From contig NZ_JAMFTH010000001.1 in NCBI RefSeq assembly GCF_024195295.1, positions 248,001 to 312,000 of the forward strand: 64,000 bases of DNA. Direction: 5' to 3'. Under the pieces are notes generated by a model. The model saw only the letters and a program-made list of their open reading frames with translations. It searched no databases and was not told the DNA's origin. The translations under genes and the position numbers were made by a program. The DNA is from Gilvimarinus xylanilyticus (lineage in GTDB: Bacteria; Pseudomonadota; Gammaproteobacteria; Pseudomonadales; Cellvibrionaceae). This document shows, one piece after another, positions 26,870 to 36,872 of this stretch (position 1 is its first letter; each line of letters begins with the position of its first letter).

Positions 26870-28870
26870 ATGAGTGAACAAGATAACCCATCACAATCCT
26901 CAAACCTGCCACCGTGGATAAAAGTAAACCCGCCGGTGTTCTTCGGCGCCGGTGGCTTGTGTCTGCTTTTCGTACTTTTTGCAGTACTGGCCCCCACCAC
27001 GGCTGAAACGGTTTTCACAGGGGTGCAAAACTGGGTCGTGACCAAAGCGGGCTGGTTCTACGTATTGGCGGTGGCCATATTCTTAATCTTTGTGATCGTG
27101 CTGGCGCTGTCCGACTATGGGCGGATTAAGCTCGGGCCGGATCACAGTGAGCCGGACTACAGTTATCTGTCCTGGTTTGCCATGCTCTTTTCCGCGGGTA
27201 TGGGTATTGGTTTAATGTTTTTCGGTGTGGCCGAGCCTGTCATGCATACCATGAGCCCACCGGTGGGTGATCCGGCGTCGGTTGAAGCCGCGCGCGAGGC
27301 GATGCGTATCACGTTTTTCCATTGGGGCATGCACGCCTGGGCGATTTACGCCGTAGTGGCCCTGTCTTTGGCTTACTTTGCGTTTCGCCACAACCTGCCG
27401 CTTACCATTCGCTCGGCATTTTACCCGTTAATCGGGGAAAAAATTCACGGCCCTATCGGCCATTCGGTGGATATCTTTGCTGTGCTGGGCACACTTTTTG
27501 GTGTGGCAACTTCATTAGGTTTTGGTGTGATGCAGGTAAACGCCGGGCTCAATTATCTATTTGAAGTCCCCATTGGCACCAGTGTGCAAATTATTCTGAT
27601 CGGTATTATTACCATTTTCGCCACCATTTCGGTGGTTATGGGCTTGGACGGTGGCATCCGTCGCGTCTCCGAGTTAAACCTAATTTTGGCTGTGGTGCTG
27701 TTGCTGTTTGTGCTGGTGGCCGGCCCCACGGTGTATCTGTTGCAAACCTACGTGCAAAACGTGGGCTACTATCTCTCCAAGTTAGTCGAGACGACCTTCC
27801 AGCTTTATGCCTACGAACCCAGCGGCTGGATTGGCGGTTGGACCCTGTTTTATTGGGGCTGGTGGATCGCCTGGTCGCCTTTTGTGGGCATGTTTATCGC
27901 GCGGGTATCGCGCGGTCGCAGTATTCGCGAGTTCGTGATTGGGGTGCTCATGGTACCGGTAGGCTTCACCTTTATGTGGATGACGTTTTTCGGTAACACG
28001 GGTATTCATATGATTTTGGATCAGGGTATTACCCAGCTTGCCGATGCGGTGGCGGCGGATACTTCGGTGGCGCTGTTTCAGTTTTTTGAGTATTTGCCTT
28101 TCACTACGATTGCCTCTTTGATTGCGACCGTGTTGGTGATTACCTTTTTTGTCACCTCGTCAGACTCGGGGTCGCTGGTGGTGGATATGCTCACATCGGG
28201 CGGCACCGAAGAGGAAACCCCAGTGTGGCAGCGTATTTTTTGGTCGGTGACCGAAGGGGTGATTGCTTCGGCACTGCTGGTCGCAGGGGGCTTGCAGGCG
28301 TTGCAGACCGCGACCATTGCCAGCGCCTTACCCTTTACGGTGGTTATGCTGCTGATGTGCTGGGGGATGTTTAAGGCGTTAAGACTTGAGATTGCTAAGC
28401 GCGTCAGCCTGCGCGATACCATGCTGGCGCCTCGGGTGGCACAGAACCCGGTTACTTGGGAGAAACGCCTGTCGCGGATTGTGCATCACCCCGGTCGTAA
28501 CGAAGTGTTGGAACACATGGAAAAAGTCATTCGGCCAGCCTTGGCTAAAGTTGCCCATGAACTTAAACAGCAAGGTCTAGGCACCGAAGTGGCGCACGAC
28601 GAAAAAGATCGCTTGTGGATTGAGGTTAATCATGGCGAGGAAGCGGACTTTTTCTATTCAGTACATGTACGGCCCTATACCCCGCCGACTTTTATTATGC
28701 GCGACACTAGCAGTAAGCGCGGTGAAAAACTTCGCTATTATCGCGCCGAGGTTTACCTGAAAGAGGGTGGTCAGGACTACGACGTTATGGATTGGACCGA
28801 AGAGCAGGTGATTGCCGATGTGCTGGATCAGTATGAAAAGCACATGCACTTTCTCGCTGTGGTGCGCTAG
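26870..28870 (+). CDS. betT: BCCT-family transporter (BetT-like choline/betaine uptake)
   Basis: A 666-residue, twelve-helix sodium- or proton-coupled transporter of compatible solutes or their precursors. The glycine-rich stretch GMGIGLMFFGVAEP and WTLFYWGWWIAWSPFVGMFI, which contains the Trp box that binds the trimethylammonium group, are both clear. The cytosolic tail of about 150 residues after helix 12 is long, as in BetT choline transporters. It can act as an osmosensor in that family. Substrate could be choline, betaine or DMSP; only the family is certain. A start with GGGAGACGGT upstream, 12 bases after the porin. Confidence 0.85.
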   Translation: MSEQDNPSQSSNLPPWIKVNPPVFFGAGGLCLLFVLFAVLAPTTAETVFTGVQNWVVTKAGWFYVLAVAIFLIFVIVLALSDYGRIKLGPDHSEPDYSYLSWFAMLFSAGMGIGLMFFGVAEPVMHTMSPPVGDPASVEAAREAMRITFFHWGMHAWAIYAVVALSLAYFAFRHNLPLTIRSAFYPLIGEKIHGPIGHSVDIFAVLGTLFGVATSLGFGVMQVNAGLNYLFEVPIGTSVQIILIGIITIFATISVVMGLDGGIRRVSELNLILAVVLLLFVLVAGPTVYLLQTYVQNVGYYLSKLVETTFQLYAYEPSGWIGGWTLFYWGWWIAWSPFVGMFIARVSRGRSIREFVIGVLMVPVGFTFMWMTFFGNTGIHMILDQGITQLADAVAADTSVALFQFFEYLPFTTIASLIATVLVITFFVTSSDSGSLVVDMLTSGGTEEETPVWQRIFWSVTEGVIASALLVAGGLQALQTATIASALPFTVVMLLMCWGMFKALRLEIAKRVSLRDTMLAPRVAQNPVTWEKRLSRIVHHPGRNEVLEHMEKVIRPALAKVAHELKQQGLGTEVAHDEKDRLWIEVNHGEEADFFYSVHVRPYTPPTFIMRDTSSKRGEKLRYYRAEVYLKEGGQDYDVMDWTEEQVIADVLDQYEKHMHFLAVVR

Positions 28871-28883
28871 GCTGAGAGGGAAA

Positions 28884-30086
28884 CTACCAGCCACCCAAAA
28901 ACCCGATAAAAAACTTAATGGTAGCGGCGTTTAAAATATCGATAAAAAACGCCCCCACCAGCGGAACCACCAAAAACGCTTTGGGCGAGGGCCCAAAGCG
29001 GGTGGTCACCGCATCCATATTGGCAATGGCCACAGGCGTTGCGCCCAACCCCAGTCCTGCGAACCCCGATGTTATGACCGCAGCGTCATAATCCCGCCCC
29101 ATAAAGTGAAACACGATATACAAGCCGAACAGGGTCATGACTAACGTTTGTACGCCCAAGACTAAAACGATGGGAGTAAAGGCGCGCCCCAGTGACCACA
29201 GTTGCAGCGCCATTAAGCTCATGGCTAAAAATAGGCTGAGCGATACCTGACCGAACTTATCAATATTGACGGCATTCAAGGGCACTTTGCAGACATCGGC
29301 GGCGTTAGTAAGAATAATGCCAGCGAACATGGCGGTAAGAAAACCGGGTAAAAGAATATTGTGCCCCGCCAGCAGTTGATTGGCGAGCGAACCCAGTTGA
29401 ATACACAGCGCCAGCACGAATATGGTGCGCAGCAAATGAACCAGGCTGTAGGGATCGTGGGTTTCAGGGCTGGCAGCATTGAAAACCATTTCGGGCGCGG
29501 TTTCATCGCTGCTGTAAAGTTGATTTTTTTGAATGAGACGCCTAGCAATCGGGCCGCCGATCATGCCTCCCATCACCAGACCAAAGGTGGCGAAAGCAAT
29601 GCCCAGCTCGCCGGCGCGCAACAGGCCCGCCGCTTCGGCCTCTTGGCCCCACGCGATCGCAGTGCCGTGACCACCGGCAAAGGAGACGCTGCCTGCCATT
29701 AAACCATACCCTGGATGCACCCCCCAAAGCTTGGCAATGAGTACGCCTGCCACGTCTTGGATGAGTAAAAAAATCGCCGCAATGGCCACCAGCTTGGCCA
29801 GCGCCCGGCCGCCATTAGCCAGAGTGTTAAATTTGGCGGATAAGCCGATGGTGCTAAAAAATACCAGCAATAAGAAGTCGCGTATTTGCATATCGAACAG
29901 TAGCCGTACACCGCCGATAAAATACAAAGCCGCCGTAATGACACTAAAGATAATACCGCCGGTCACCGAGGGTGGGATATTGCTGCGTTCCAAAACGCTA
30001 AAGCGCCGATTTACATAAAACCCCAGAAACAACACCAGAATGCTTAAAGTGAGAGTGGGCAGTGGTGGTAATGTTAGTGTATTCAT
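28884..30086 (-). CDS. gltS: Sodium/glutamate symporter GltS
   Basis: A 400-residue Na+-coupled glutamate transporter with about ten helices in two inverted halves. It starts MNTLTLPPLPTLTLSILVLF and has GSVSFAGGHGTAIAWG in the first half and GFAGLGLGATPVAIANMDAV in the second, the two re-entrant pore-loop motifs. The length equals the E. coli protein (401). It is convergent with the BCCT gene, with only 13 bases between stops, and no clear terminator is visible. Confidence 0.93.
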   Translation of the reverse strand: MNTLTLPPLPTLTLSILVLFLGFYVNRRFSVLERSNIPPSVTGGIIFSVITAALYFIGGVRLLFDMQIRDFLLLVFFSTIGLSAKFNTLANGGRALAKLVAIAAIFLLIQDVAGVLIAKLWGVHPGYGLMAGSVSFAGGHGTAIAWGQEAEAAGLLRAGELGIAFATFGLVMGGMIGGPIARRLIQKNQLYSSDETAPEMVFNAASPETHDPYSLVHLLRTIFVLALCIQLGSLANQLLAGHNILLPGFLTAMFAGIILTNAADVCKVPLNAVNIDKFGQVSLSLFLAMSLMALQLWSLGRAFTPIVLVLGVQTLVMTLFGLYIVFHFMGRDYDAAVITSGFAGLGLGATPVAIANMDAVTTRFGPSPKAFLVVPLVGAFFIDILNAATIKFFIGFLGGW

Positions 30087-30155
30087 GCGGTTCCTTGCGC
30101 GGCTAATAGCGATTGTGCAGCCTTGCTCTTATGGCTTTTCAGCCATCAGGTTCGT

Positions 30156-31394
30156 TTATGGGCGCGGATAACGCCTCTGCAAACAGTAATAGAGCGTTAA
30201 TGCTGCCACAGATAGGGCGCCGATCACCAGTGATTTAAACGGTACGCTAAAAGCCAGTAGCAGGCAGAAAATCAGTCCTAGGTAACTGTAATGTGCCGGC
30301 CAATGGCGCTCGTTCGCTGTTAATTGCAGTGCCGAGAGATTGGCCAGCGCATAGTAAATCAGCACGCAAAAGGCGCTAAAGCCAATTGCTTCGCTTACGT
30401 CTAAGAAAATGATAACAAGCCCTGTAGTGATTGCTACGGTGACCTCAGCCCGTGCTGGTACCCGCCTTTTTTCTGACAACTTGGCGAAGAAAGTGGGCAT
30501 GTCGGTGTTGCGACTCATGGCCATAAGCGTGCGACTGATGCCGGCAATCAGCGCGATTAGCACGCCCAGGCAGGCCACGGCCGCTACCGCCCGCAGCGCG
30601 GGTTCCCAAGCGCTCAAGCCCGCGCTTTGTAAGGCTGCGACCAAAGGTGCTGAGGTTTGGCCGAGCAAGGGGCCAGGGGTGACCAACACCACGCTAATGG
30701 CGACTAAAAGGTACAACCCTAAAACAATAAACAGTGCCACAGGAATCGCCCGGGTCAGAACCCTGGCCGGGTTTTTCACCTCCTCTGCCAAAGTAGCCAG
30801 GCGGGCGTAACCGGCAAAGGCAAAGAACCAGATAGCAGCGCCTTGCACGATTCCATAGATAGAGAAACCCTGAGCGGAGAAAAGCCGCTCGATGTCGGTG
30901 GCAGGTGAGGTTGCGCAGAGTAAGGCGAGAAGCAAAAGGCTGCTGATTACCAGAACCACGATGGCGCGGCTGATGCGGGCGGTTTTTTGAATGCCCCACA
31001 GGTTAAGTCCTGTCAGTAGCGCCAGGGCGATGAGGGCGGCCGGTTTTTCATAACCGGGCAGGGCATAGTGGCCAAAGGTAAGGGCCATGGCGGCGCCCGA
31101 TGCGGTTTTGCCCGTTAAAAAGCAGGCTCCGGCGATAAAACCCGCCAGTGGGCTTAAACGCTCGCGGGCGTACAGGTAGGTTCCCCCCGCTTGGGGGTGG
31201 CATGCGGCCAGCTGCGCGGATGACACCGCGTTACAGTAAGCGATAAAACCCGCAATCAACAACGAGACCATCACATATTGGCCCGCTGCCTGATAGGCCT
31301 GGCCTATGGCGGCAAAGATACCGGCGCCCAGCATGGCAGCAAGGCCGATATAAATGGCGTCTTTTAGAGAAAGGCTGCGCTCCAGCGACTGCAT
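30156..31394 (-). CDS. APC-superfamily amino acid permease
   Basis: A 412-residue, twelve-helix transporter. It starts MQSLERSLSLKDAIYIGLAAMLGAGIFAAIG, which has the AMLGAGIF motif of the APC superfamily helix 1, and continues with GGTYLYARERLSPLAGFIAG. The substrate is probably an amino acid or polyamine. I used ATG 31394 because the extra 13 residues from 31433 do not match the family. It follows the TonB receptor on the same strand after 91 bases and precedes gltS; co-transcription is possible but not shown. Confidence 0.82.
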   Translation of the reverse strand: MQSLERSLSLKDAIYIGLAAMLGAGIFAAIGQAYQAAGQYVMVSLLIAGFIAYCNAVSSAQLAACHPQAGGTYLYARERLSPLAGFIAGACFLTGKTASGAAMALTFGHYALPGYEKPAALIALALLTGLNLWGIQKTARISRAIVVLVISSLLLLALLCATSPATDIERLFSAQGFSIYGIVQGAAIWFFAFAGYARLATLAEEVKNPARVLTRAIPVALFIVLGLYLLVAISVVLVTPGPLLGQTSAPLVAALQSAGLSAWEPALRAVAAVACLGVLIALIAGISRTLMAMSRNTDMPTFFAKLSEKRRVPARAEVTVAITTGLVIIFLDVSEAIGFSAFCVLIYYALANLSALQLTANERHWPAHYSYLGLIFCLLLAFSVPFKSLVIGALSVAALTLYYCLQRRYPRP

Positions 31395-31485
31395 AAAGGC
31401 TCCGTTTGACCTGCTAAGGAACCTAAAATACAAAGGCGGGCCCGTCTATGCAACGAGTCCGCCTAAATGTGCTGATATTAAAGAC

Positions 31486-33558
31486 TTAAAACTGATAGGC
31501 CACTGTCGCTTTAATATTGCGGCCCGGTTCATAGTCGGTCAGAAACAGCTCGCCAAAGCGCGGGTGGAAACTGGTGCCTGTGCGCGAGGACTGAGAGGCG
31601 TAGAATTCGTCAAACACATTGTCGATCCCGCCGGTCAGTAACAGGCCCTCGATGGGCTCCCAGCTCATGGAAATGTTGTGTACCGTGTAGCCGTCTTTAG
31701 AGTTTTCCAAGGTTGCGCCATCTAAGTCCGGAGCCGCGGGCACATCGCCCACCAGCAGCACGTCATAGTGGAAGTTCATATCCAGTGCGCGCAAATCGTA
31801 ATCTAGGTTGAGACTCCAGGTGTCGCCCTGCTGGCGATCCAAGCGCGCGCCTTCATAGTCTTCGTAGCCCGGGTAAGCGGACAATTCGCTTTCGGCATCC
31901 GAGTAGGTGAGCAGGGTGCGCAGGCCGCCCAAATCATAGCCGATGTAAGCCTCGCCGCCGGTGATTTCCATATCGCCGATGTTGTCCATCACGGGGCTGG
32001 CATATTGATAGATATAACCTTCGATATCGGTGCGGAAAAAGGTTGCGCCTAACGAGAAGTTATCGGCCCCTAATACCGCGTCGCCATAGGCGAAAGACAA
32101 TTCATCGTTGCGGCCGGTTTCCGCCTCAAGCTCGGGGTTGGGATCTTCAAATAGGCCCGCGCCGGTAAAGACTTCGGAAAGCTCGGGGCCTTTGAAAAGT
32201 TCGGTAGATGAAAGCTTAAAGACTAGGGCGTCGGTGGGTTGGAATTCACCGGCCAACGAGAAAGTTACATCGTCAAAACTGTTATCGACCACGGCTGAGT
32301 CTATGTCGTAGTCGTTGTAGCGGGCGCCGGGAATAATGGCAAATTGCCCGATTTTAATACGGTCCTGAACAAACAGGGCCGAGTCTGTGGCTTCTTCACC
32401 GGCTCGGTCTACACCCCCTTCGGTGTAAGTGGCGGTATATTCGGTCTCGTACTGAATAATATCTACGCCATACGTCAGGGTTTGTTCCACCGTATTGCCC
32501 CAAACGGTTTCGGCTAACACATTAAAGCCGGTGTTCTGGGCATCGCCTTCCACCACTGCGGCCCAGGAAGCAAAGCCTGGGTTTTGCGCATAGCCGGACT
32601 CGTCGCGCCACAGGTTGCTTTCGTTCATAAAGGCCGCGGCCTTGATCGTGGTGTGGCTGCCGAGGTCGAGGTCGTAGTTGGCAGTGTAAGTGTCGCGCGA
32701 GAATTCGGTGGGCCACAGCAGTGGTACTTGCAGCGATTCGGTAATGGCCATATCGGTGGCCAGCCCCATATCCGGACGGTAGCTGTAGTTGCCCTCATCC
32801 ACATAGTGCTCGTAGCCAAACTCCAGGCGCTGGCTCGAGGTGATATCGAAACCGATTTTGATCAGGGCATCGTCCAGGGTGCCCGCCAGACCGCGTACCA
32901 TCCCATCGGTGCCGGGTATCACAGTGCCGTCGGCACCCTTAATTTCGCCGCCGCCCACTTCGTAATCATCGCGCTCCACGTGGTTATAGTAGGCCAGTAA
33001 GTCGATGTTATCGGTCATTTGCGCAAAAGCCGCTAGGGAATAATTCTCGCCCGAGTTGTCGCCATAAGTGCCCGACACCCGACCGCCAAAGCGCTCGCCC
33101 GCGCCCAGCATATCTTTGGCCTCTTTGGTTTCAAAGCGCACCGCACCGCCCAAGCCACCGTGGATAACCGAGTTGGTGCCTACATCAATATCCACCGATT
33201 TTAAAATGTCGGCGTGAATTTGCAGGTTGCCCATATGGTGGTACATGTAGGTGTTCTGGTTAGCGCCATCGATGCTAATGCGTAAATCTTTGTCGTCCAT
33301 GCTGCGGATGGTGATACGCTGGTTCATGGAGTGAGCGCCGCCCACATCAACGCCGGGAATGGTGCGAAGCAAATCACTGATGTGATCGGCCTGGCGAATC
33401 TCGATATCGCCCGTGTCCATATACACTGATGACGCGCGCACTTGCGTGCCCCAGACCACCATTTGCTCAATTTTAGGTTGTTCGGTGTCATCCACTTGGG
33501 CAGTGGCGGTGCAAGCGGCGGTCAGCAGTACCGTGGCCGCGCAGTAGGATTTGTACAT
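31486..33558 (-). CDS. TonB-dependent outer membrane receptor
   Basis: A 690-residue receptor for active uptake of a siderophore, heme or similar ligand. The signal peptide is residues about 1-20 (TATA|QVDD). The plug domain holds IRSMDDKDLRISIDGANQN and GGLGGAVRFETKEA, both standard plug motifs. The barrel has NPELEAETGRNDEL, like the NPxL box of heme and siderophore receptors, and the C-terminus ends AYQF. Its start at ATG 33558 follows GGGG; the ATG at 33570 is possible. It is divergent from an AraC/PchR-like regulator, the usual layout of a siderophore receptor and its activator. The ligand is not known. Confidence 0.88.
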   Translation of the reverse strand: MYKSYCAATVLLTAACTATAQVDDTEQPKIEQMVVWGTQVRASSVYMDTGDIEIRQADHISDLLRTIPGVDVGGAHSMNQRITIRSMDDKDLRISIDGANQNTYMYHHMGNLQIHADILKSVDIDVGTNSVIHGGLGGAVRFETKEAKDMLGAGERFGGRVSGTYGDNSGENYSLAAFAQMTDNIDLLAYYNHVERDDYEVGGGEIKGADGTVIPGTDGMVRGLAGTLDDALIKIGFDITSSQRLEFGYEHYVDEGNYSYRPDMGLATDMAITESLQVPLLWPTEFSRDTYTANYDLDLGSHTTIKAAAFMNESNLWRDESGYAQNPGFASWAAVVEGDAQNTGFNVLAETVWGNTVEQTLTYGVDIIQYETEYTATYTEGGVDRAGEEATDSALFVQDRIKIGQFAIIPGARYNDYDIDSAVVDNSFDDVTFSLAGEFQPTDALVFKLSSTELFKGPELSEVFTGAGLFEDPNPELEAETGRNDELSFAYGDAVLGADNFSLGATFFRTDIEGYIYQYASPVMDNIGDMEITGGEAYIGYDLGGLRTLLTYSDAESELSAYPGYEDYEGARLDRQQGDTWSLNLDYDLRALDMNFHYDVLLVGDVPAAPDLDGATLENSKDGYTVHNISMSWEPIEGLLLTGGIDNVFDEFYASQSSRTGTSFHPRFGELFLTDYEPGRNIKATVAYQF

Positions 33559-33650
33559 AGTATTCCCCATCTTTCGTGTCCGGATTCCGTTTGTCTGAAT
33601 AGCGTCACCACCAAACCCAATGGGAATGGTGGTGAAAGCTAATGTTTTAT

Positions 33651-33669
33651 GAGAATTGTTAGCATTTAT
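33651..33669. promoter_or_regulatory. Possible Fur box between TonB receptor and AraC regulator
   Basis: GAGAATTGTTAGCATTTAT matches the 19-base Fur consensus at 11 positions by eye. It lies in the divergent promoter region, where iron control would be expected. The match is weak compared with the site at 51441. Confidence 0.35.
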
Positions 33670-33733
33670 GATACAGTCCTATTCGATTTAAAAAGGTTGC
33701 GCAATCGTCAAGCTGTTATGAGAAATCATCACT

Positions 33734-34699
33734 ATGAGTTGGCCAGCACCTGATCAGCACCGCGTCAGTGCAGATCAATTACATCGTAAAATTCTTCCTC
33801 TAAACCCCGATCATCGTTTGCAGGGCGATTGTCGAGGGCCTTTGGTGGAAGGACATATTGAGTTTCAGCGGATCGGCACCGATTTGTCGGTGCACTGCCT
33901 GGCGGGGCGCGAGCTGGTAGACACTCGCAGCAGCAGTGAAATTAATGCGGGGCTCAGTATTAATATCTTTCTAAAAGGCCGTGTGAGTTTTGCTTTGGGG
34001 CTCGAAAGCTTCAGGGTGAGTGCCGAACACAGCCCTCTGGGCCTGACTCTGGCGGTATCCGAGCCGCAACCATTCACTCGCTTTTTATGCAAAGGGCAAG
34101 AGGTGGTCAAGGTGAATGTCAGTGTTTCTAAGGCCTGGCTAGCCAGCCGTTTGGATGAAACCAGCATTGCTTCGCTGATGCACACATCGGTAACGACCTG
34201 GACTCCTTCCCGTGCGCACATCGAGCTGGCCCAGCGTTTGATGGCGTTAAGCCATTCCTCTCGGACGAGTCTATTGTCTTACGAGCTCTGTGCGCTGGAG
34301 TTGGTGTCTTTGATCACGGAACAAGCCTCTGTCGGCCAGCATTCCAGCAACCCCTTAGCACCCAATGAGTGTGGGGATAGTTTATGTCGCCAGCTGGAGT
34401 CCTTTGTGGAAGGTGAGTGCGATTTGCAAACCTTGGCGAGTCGCTTGGGGATGAGTGTCAGCACCTTACAAAGACGCTTTAAAGCCGCCCAAGGGATTAC
34501 GGTTATGGAGTATTTACGCCGTCAGCGTTTAGAAAAAGCCCGTCGTGCGCTTTTGTTAGCGGGGGCCAGTGTGCAACAAGCGGCCTATCTGGCAGGCTAC
34601 GAGCACCCGGGAAATTTTGTAAATGCTTTTAAGCGTCTGTTCAACGTCACCCCGGCGGCTTTAGTGCGTGCGCATCGTAAAACCTCGGTGGGTTGCTGA
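33734..34699 (+). CDS. AraC-family regulator, PchR-like
   Basis: A 321-residue regulator. Residues about 220-318 form the two-helix-turn-helix domain (LASRLGMSVSTLQRRFKAAQG, then AAYLAGYEHPGNFVNAFKRLFNVTPAA). The N-terminal domain of about 200 residues has no sugar-binding AraC pattern and looks like PchR of Pseudomonas, which senses the siderophore pyochelin and activates the receptor. Position next to a TonB receptor on the opposite strand supports that role. It probably also represses itself. The ligand is inferred, not seen. Confidence 0.82.
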   Translation: MSWPAPDQHRVSADQLHRKILPLNPDHRLQGDCRGPLVEGHIEFQRIGTDLSVHCLAGRELVDTRSSSEINAGLSINIFLKGRVSFALGLESFRVSAEHSPLGLTLAVSEPQPFTRFLCKGQEVVKVNVSVSKAWLASRLDETSIASLMHTSVTTWTPSRAHIELAQRLMALSHSSRTSLLSYELCALELVSLITEQASVGQHSSNPLAPNECGDSLCRQLESFVEGECDLQTLASRLGMSVSTLQRRFKAAQGITVMEYLRRQRLEKARRALLLAGASVQQAAYLAGYEHPGNFVNAFKRLFNVTPAALVRAHRKTSVGC

Positions 34700-34766
34700 C
34701 CTTTGATAGACACTGTAACGAGTTTATGACTAGACTCCCGCAATAAGTTCATTGCAAGGAGATACC

Positions 34767-36623
34767 ATGGGTTCGGGATTTATTCGAGTTGTCATTTGTT
34801 GGGCAACTTTGGTTTCGCTAAACGCTCAAGCTCATTCAGACTCATCCCATACCTCGGGCGAGATTAGTATTGAATCCAGTGCTGGGCAAACCCCCTGGAC
34901 CCATCTGGATTTTAATAATGATCCTCAAGCATTTCAGTTTGCTATTGTTACCGATCGCACGGGTGGTCTGCGTCCCGGGGTTTTCTCTCAGGCAGTGGAC
35001 AAGCTCAACCTGCTGCAGCCAGAGTTTGTGGTGAGTGTGGGTGATCTGATTGAAGGCTACACCGATAATCGCGCGCAGCTGGAGACCGAGTGGAACGAAT
35101 TCGATTCCATGGTACAGCGCTTGGATATGCCATTCTTTTATCTGGCCGGTAACCACGACTACACCAATCCGGTCATGGCCGATGTCTGGCGTGAGCGCTA
35201 CGGCGACAGCTACTACCATTTTACCTATCGCGATGTGCTGTTTGTGATGCTTAACTCCAACGATGGCGGCAAAACCCATACGTTTTCCCAAGCTCAGATT
35301 GATTGGCTGGAGACTACCCTGAAGGAAAATCCCGAGCCCCAGTGGACGCTTATTTTTACTCATTCTCCATTGTGGGATCGCGACGAAAAAGATCGTTGGG
35401 ACGAGATAGAGAGCTTATTGGGCGAGCGCCCATATACAGTGTTTGCCGGCCATCATCACCGCTATGTCAAAGATCAGCGCCACGGACGTAAATACTTCAC
35501 CCTGGCGACCACCGGCGGTATTACCAGCGGTCGTGGCACTCGCTTTGGTGAATTTGATCATGTGGTGTGGGTGACCATGAGCGAGCAAGGTCCCATTATT
35601 GCCAATATGATGCTGGACGGTATTTGGGGCGAGGATGTGCGCACCGCCGAAATGCGCGATCTGCAAACGGCGATGATCGACAAGGGGCGTTTATCCCTGC
35701 CCGCTATCTTGTACCGCGATAAATTCAAAAAAGGCGTCGCTCAACTGCGGCTCAAAAACGATTCGGATACTCCCTACCAGTTTAAAGCGCAATACCGCTC
35801 GTTGGGCAAGGCGAAAATCGAAGGGGAGAATTCGCTGAACATCACTGTGCCACCCAACGAAATAGTGACACCGAGTATAGCGGTAGCGACTGAGCGAAAG
35901 ATTACCGACGATCAAGATCTGGCGCAGGTTGACTGGACTCTGAGTTATCAACTTAACGATGAAACCATTGAGTACGCCGGAAAGGAGACTCTTTCGGTGG
36001 CCCGCGAACGACCGCTCAAATCCCTGCGTCGATTTCAACTGGATGGTGAACTGGATGAATGGTCGCGCCAACTTTTCTACCCCAACGCCGAGGGCGCTTT
36101 TTTCAACACCGAGGGCTTTCACGGTGATGCCGATGCCAGCTTTCGGTGGGCCGCAGCGCGTCATCAAGATGGCTTGGTCTTGGCGGTGGAGGTGGTGGAT
36201 GATCATCTTCAGCGCAGTGCCGACGGCATAGTACCCCAGCAGGACTTTGTGTATTTCACCCTGGATGCCCGCACCCAGGTCCGCCGCAGTATTAAGCAAA
36301 CCTATGACAACCGCGTCCCCGGCCAGCAGACCTTGGCGTTACTGGCCCCTTCCAAGGCGATCGAGCCTGAGCTTAGGGGCGATCCGGAATTACCCGAGGG
36401 CGTAGACTATGCCGCTCGCCAGACCGAAAAAGGGTATAGCGCCGAGATTTTTATTCCCGAGGTGGTGTTGGATAGCATTCATGGCAGCCCCTGGACCGGG
36501 GTGCGCTTAAATGTGCAACTGCGCGATGCCGACCCGAATGAACCTGGGCCTACCGGTCGCCAGTGGATGCCCAGCTGGGGCACCGAATGGGCGGTTGGCG
36601 GTTCGGGTAATTTTTATCGGTAA
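34767..36623 (+). CDS. Secreted metallophosphoesterase with C-terminal CBM9/DOMON-like domain
   Basis: A 618-residue exported protein (signal peptide about residues 1-22, ending NAQA|HSD). The phosphoesterase domain (about 50-300) carries the metal-binding motifs IVTDRTG, VSVGDLIEGY, YLAGNHDY (GNHD) and FAGHHHRY. A beta-rich middle follows, then a C-terminal region from about 430 resembling a CBM9-type sugar-binding domain (LDGELDEWSRQLF...WAAARHQDGLVLAVEVVDDHL...). The expected second metal aspartate is present in place of a His (VTDRTG rather than DxH), seen in some family members. The substrate is unknown. AAGGAG precedes ATG 34767. Confidence 0.82.
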   Translation: MGSGFIRVVICWATLVSLNAQAHSDSSHTSGEISIESSAGQTPWTHLDFNNDPQAFQFAIVTDRTGGLRPGVFSQAVDKLNLLQPEFVVSVGDLIEGYTDNRAQLETEWNEFDSMVQRLDMPFFYLAGNHDYTNPVMADVWRERYGDSYYHFTYRDVLFVMLNSNDGGKTHTFSQAQIDWLETTLKENPEPQWTLIFTHSPLWDRDEKDRWDEIESLLGERPYTVFAGHHHRYVKDQRHGRKYFTLATTGGITSGRGTRFGEFDHVVWVTMSEQGPIIANMMLDGIWGEDVRTAEMRDLQTAMIDKGRLSLPAILYRDKFKKGVAQLRLKNDSDTPYQFKAQYRSLGKAKIEGENSLNITVPPNEIVTPSIAVATERKITDDQDLAQVDWTLSYQLNDETIEYAGKETLSVARERPLKSLRRFQLDGELDEWSRQLFYPNAEGAFFNTEGFHGDADASFRWAAARHQDGLVLAVEVVDDHLQRSADGIVPQQDFVYFTLDARTQVRRSIKQTYDNRVPGQQTLALLAPSKAIEPELRGDPELPEGVDYAARQTEKGYSAEIFIPEVVLDSIHGSPWTGVRLNVQLRDADPNEPGPTGRQWMPSWGTEWAVGGSGNFYR

Positions 36624-36872
36624 CAGCGAATTGGCTTACCAAATGGCCAGGGTCCGGCACTCGTGAAGTGTCGTACCACTGGTCGCTCACCTATTCAGTT
36701 TTCCCGACATCGGCCGATATTCTCTAAGTCGGTTTAAAAGCGGGTGGGGCCCTTGATCCAAAGTCTCACACTTAATGACGCCATGTGCCTGCGCTAATCC
36801 CGACTATACTTACGTTGCTGCGGAATTTACCAGCGCCTATTTTTGCGCTTATCAGATAGCGAGTTGAATGCT

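Noticed and set aside
33571-33650. Hairpin CCACCAAACCC / GGGAATGGTGG as a terminator
   Set aside because: It lies in a divergent promoter region with no T-run and an imperfect stem, so I do not call it.
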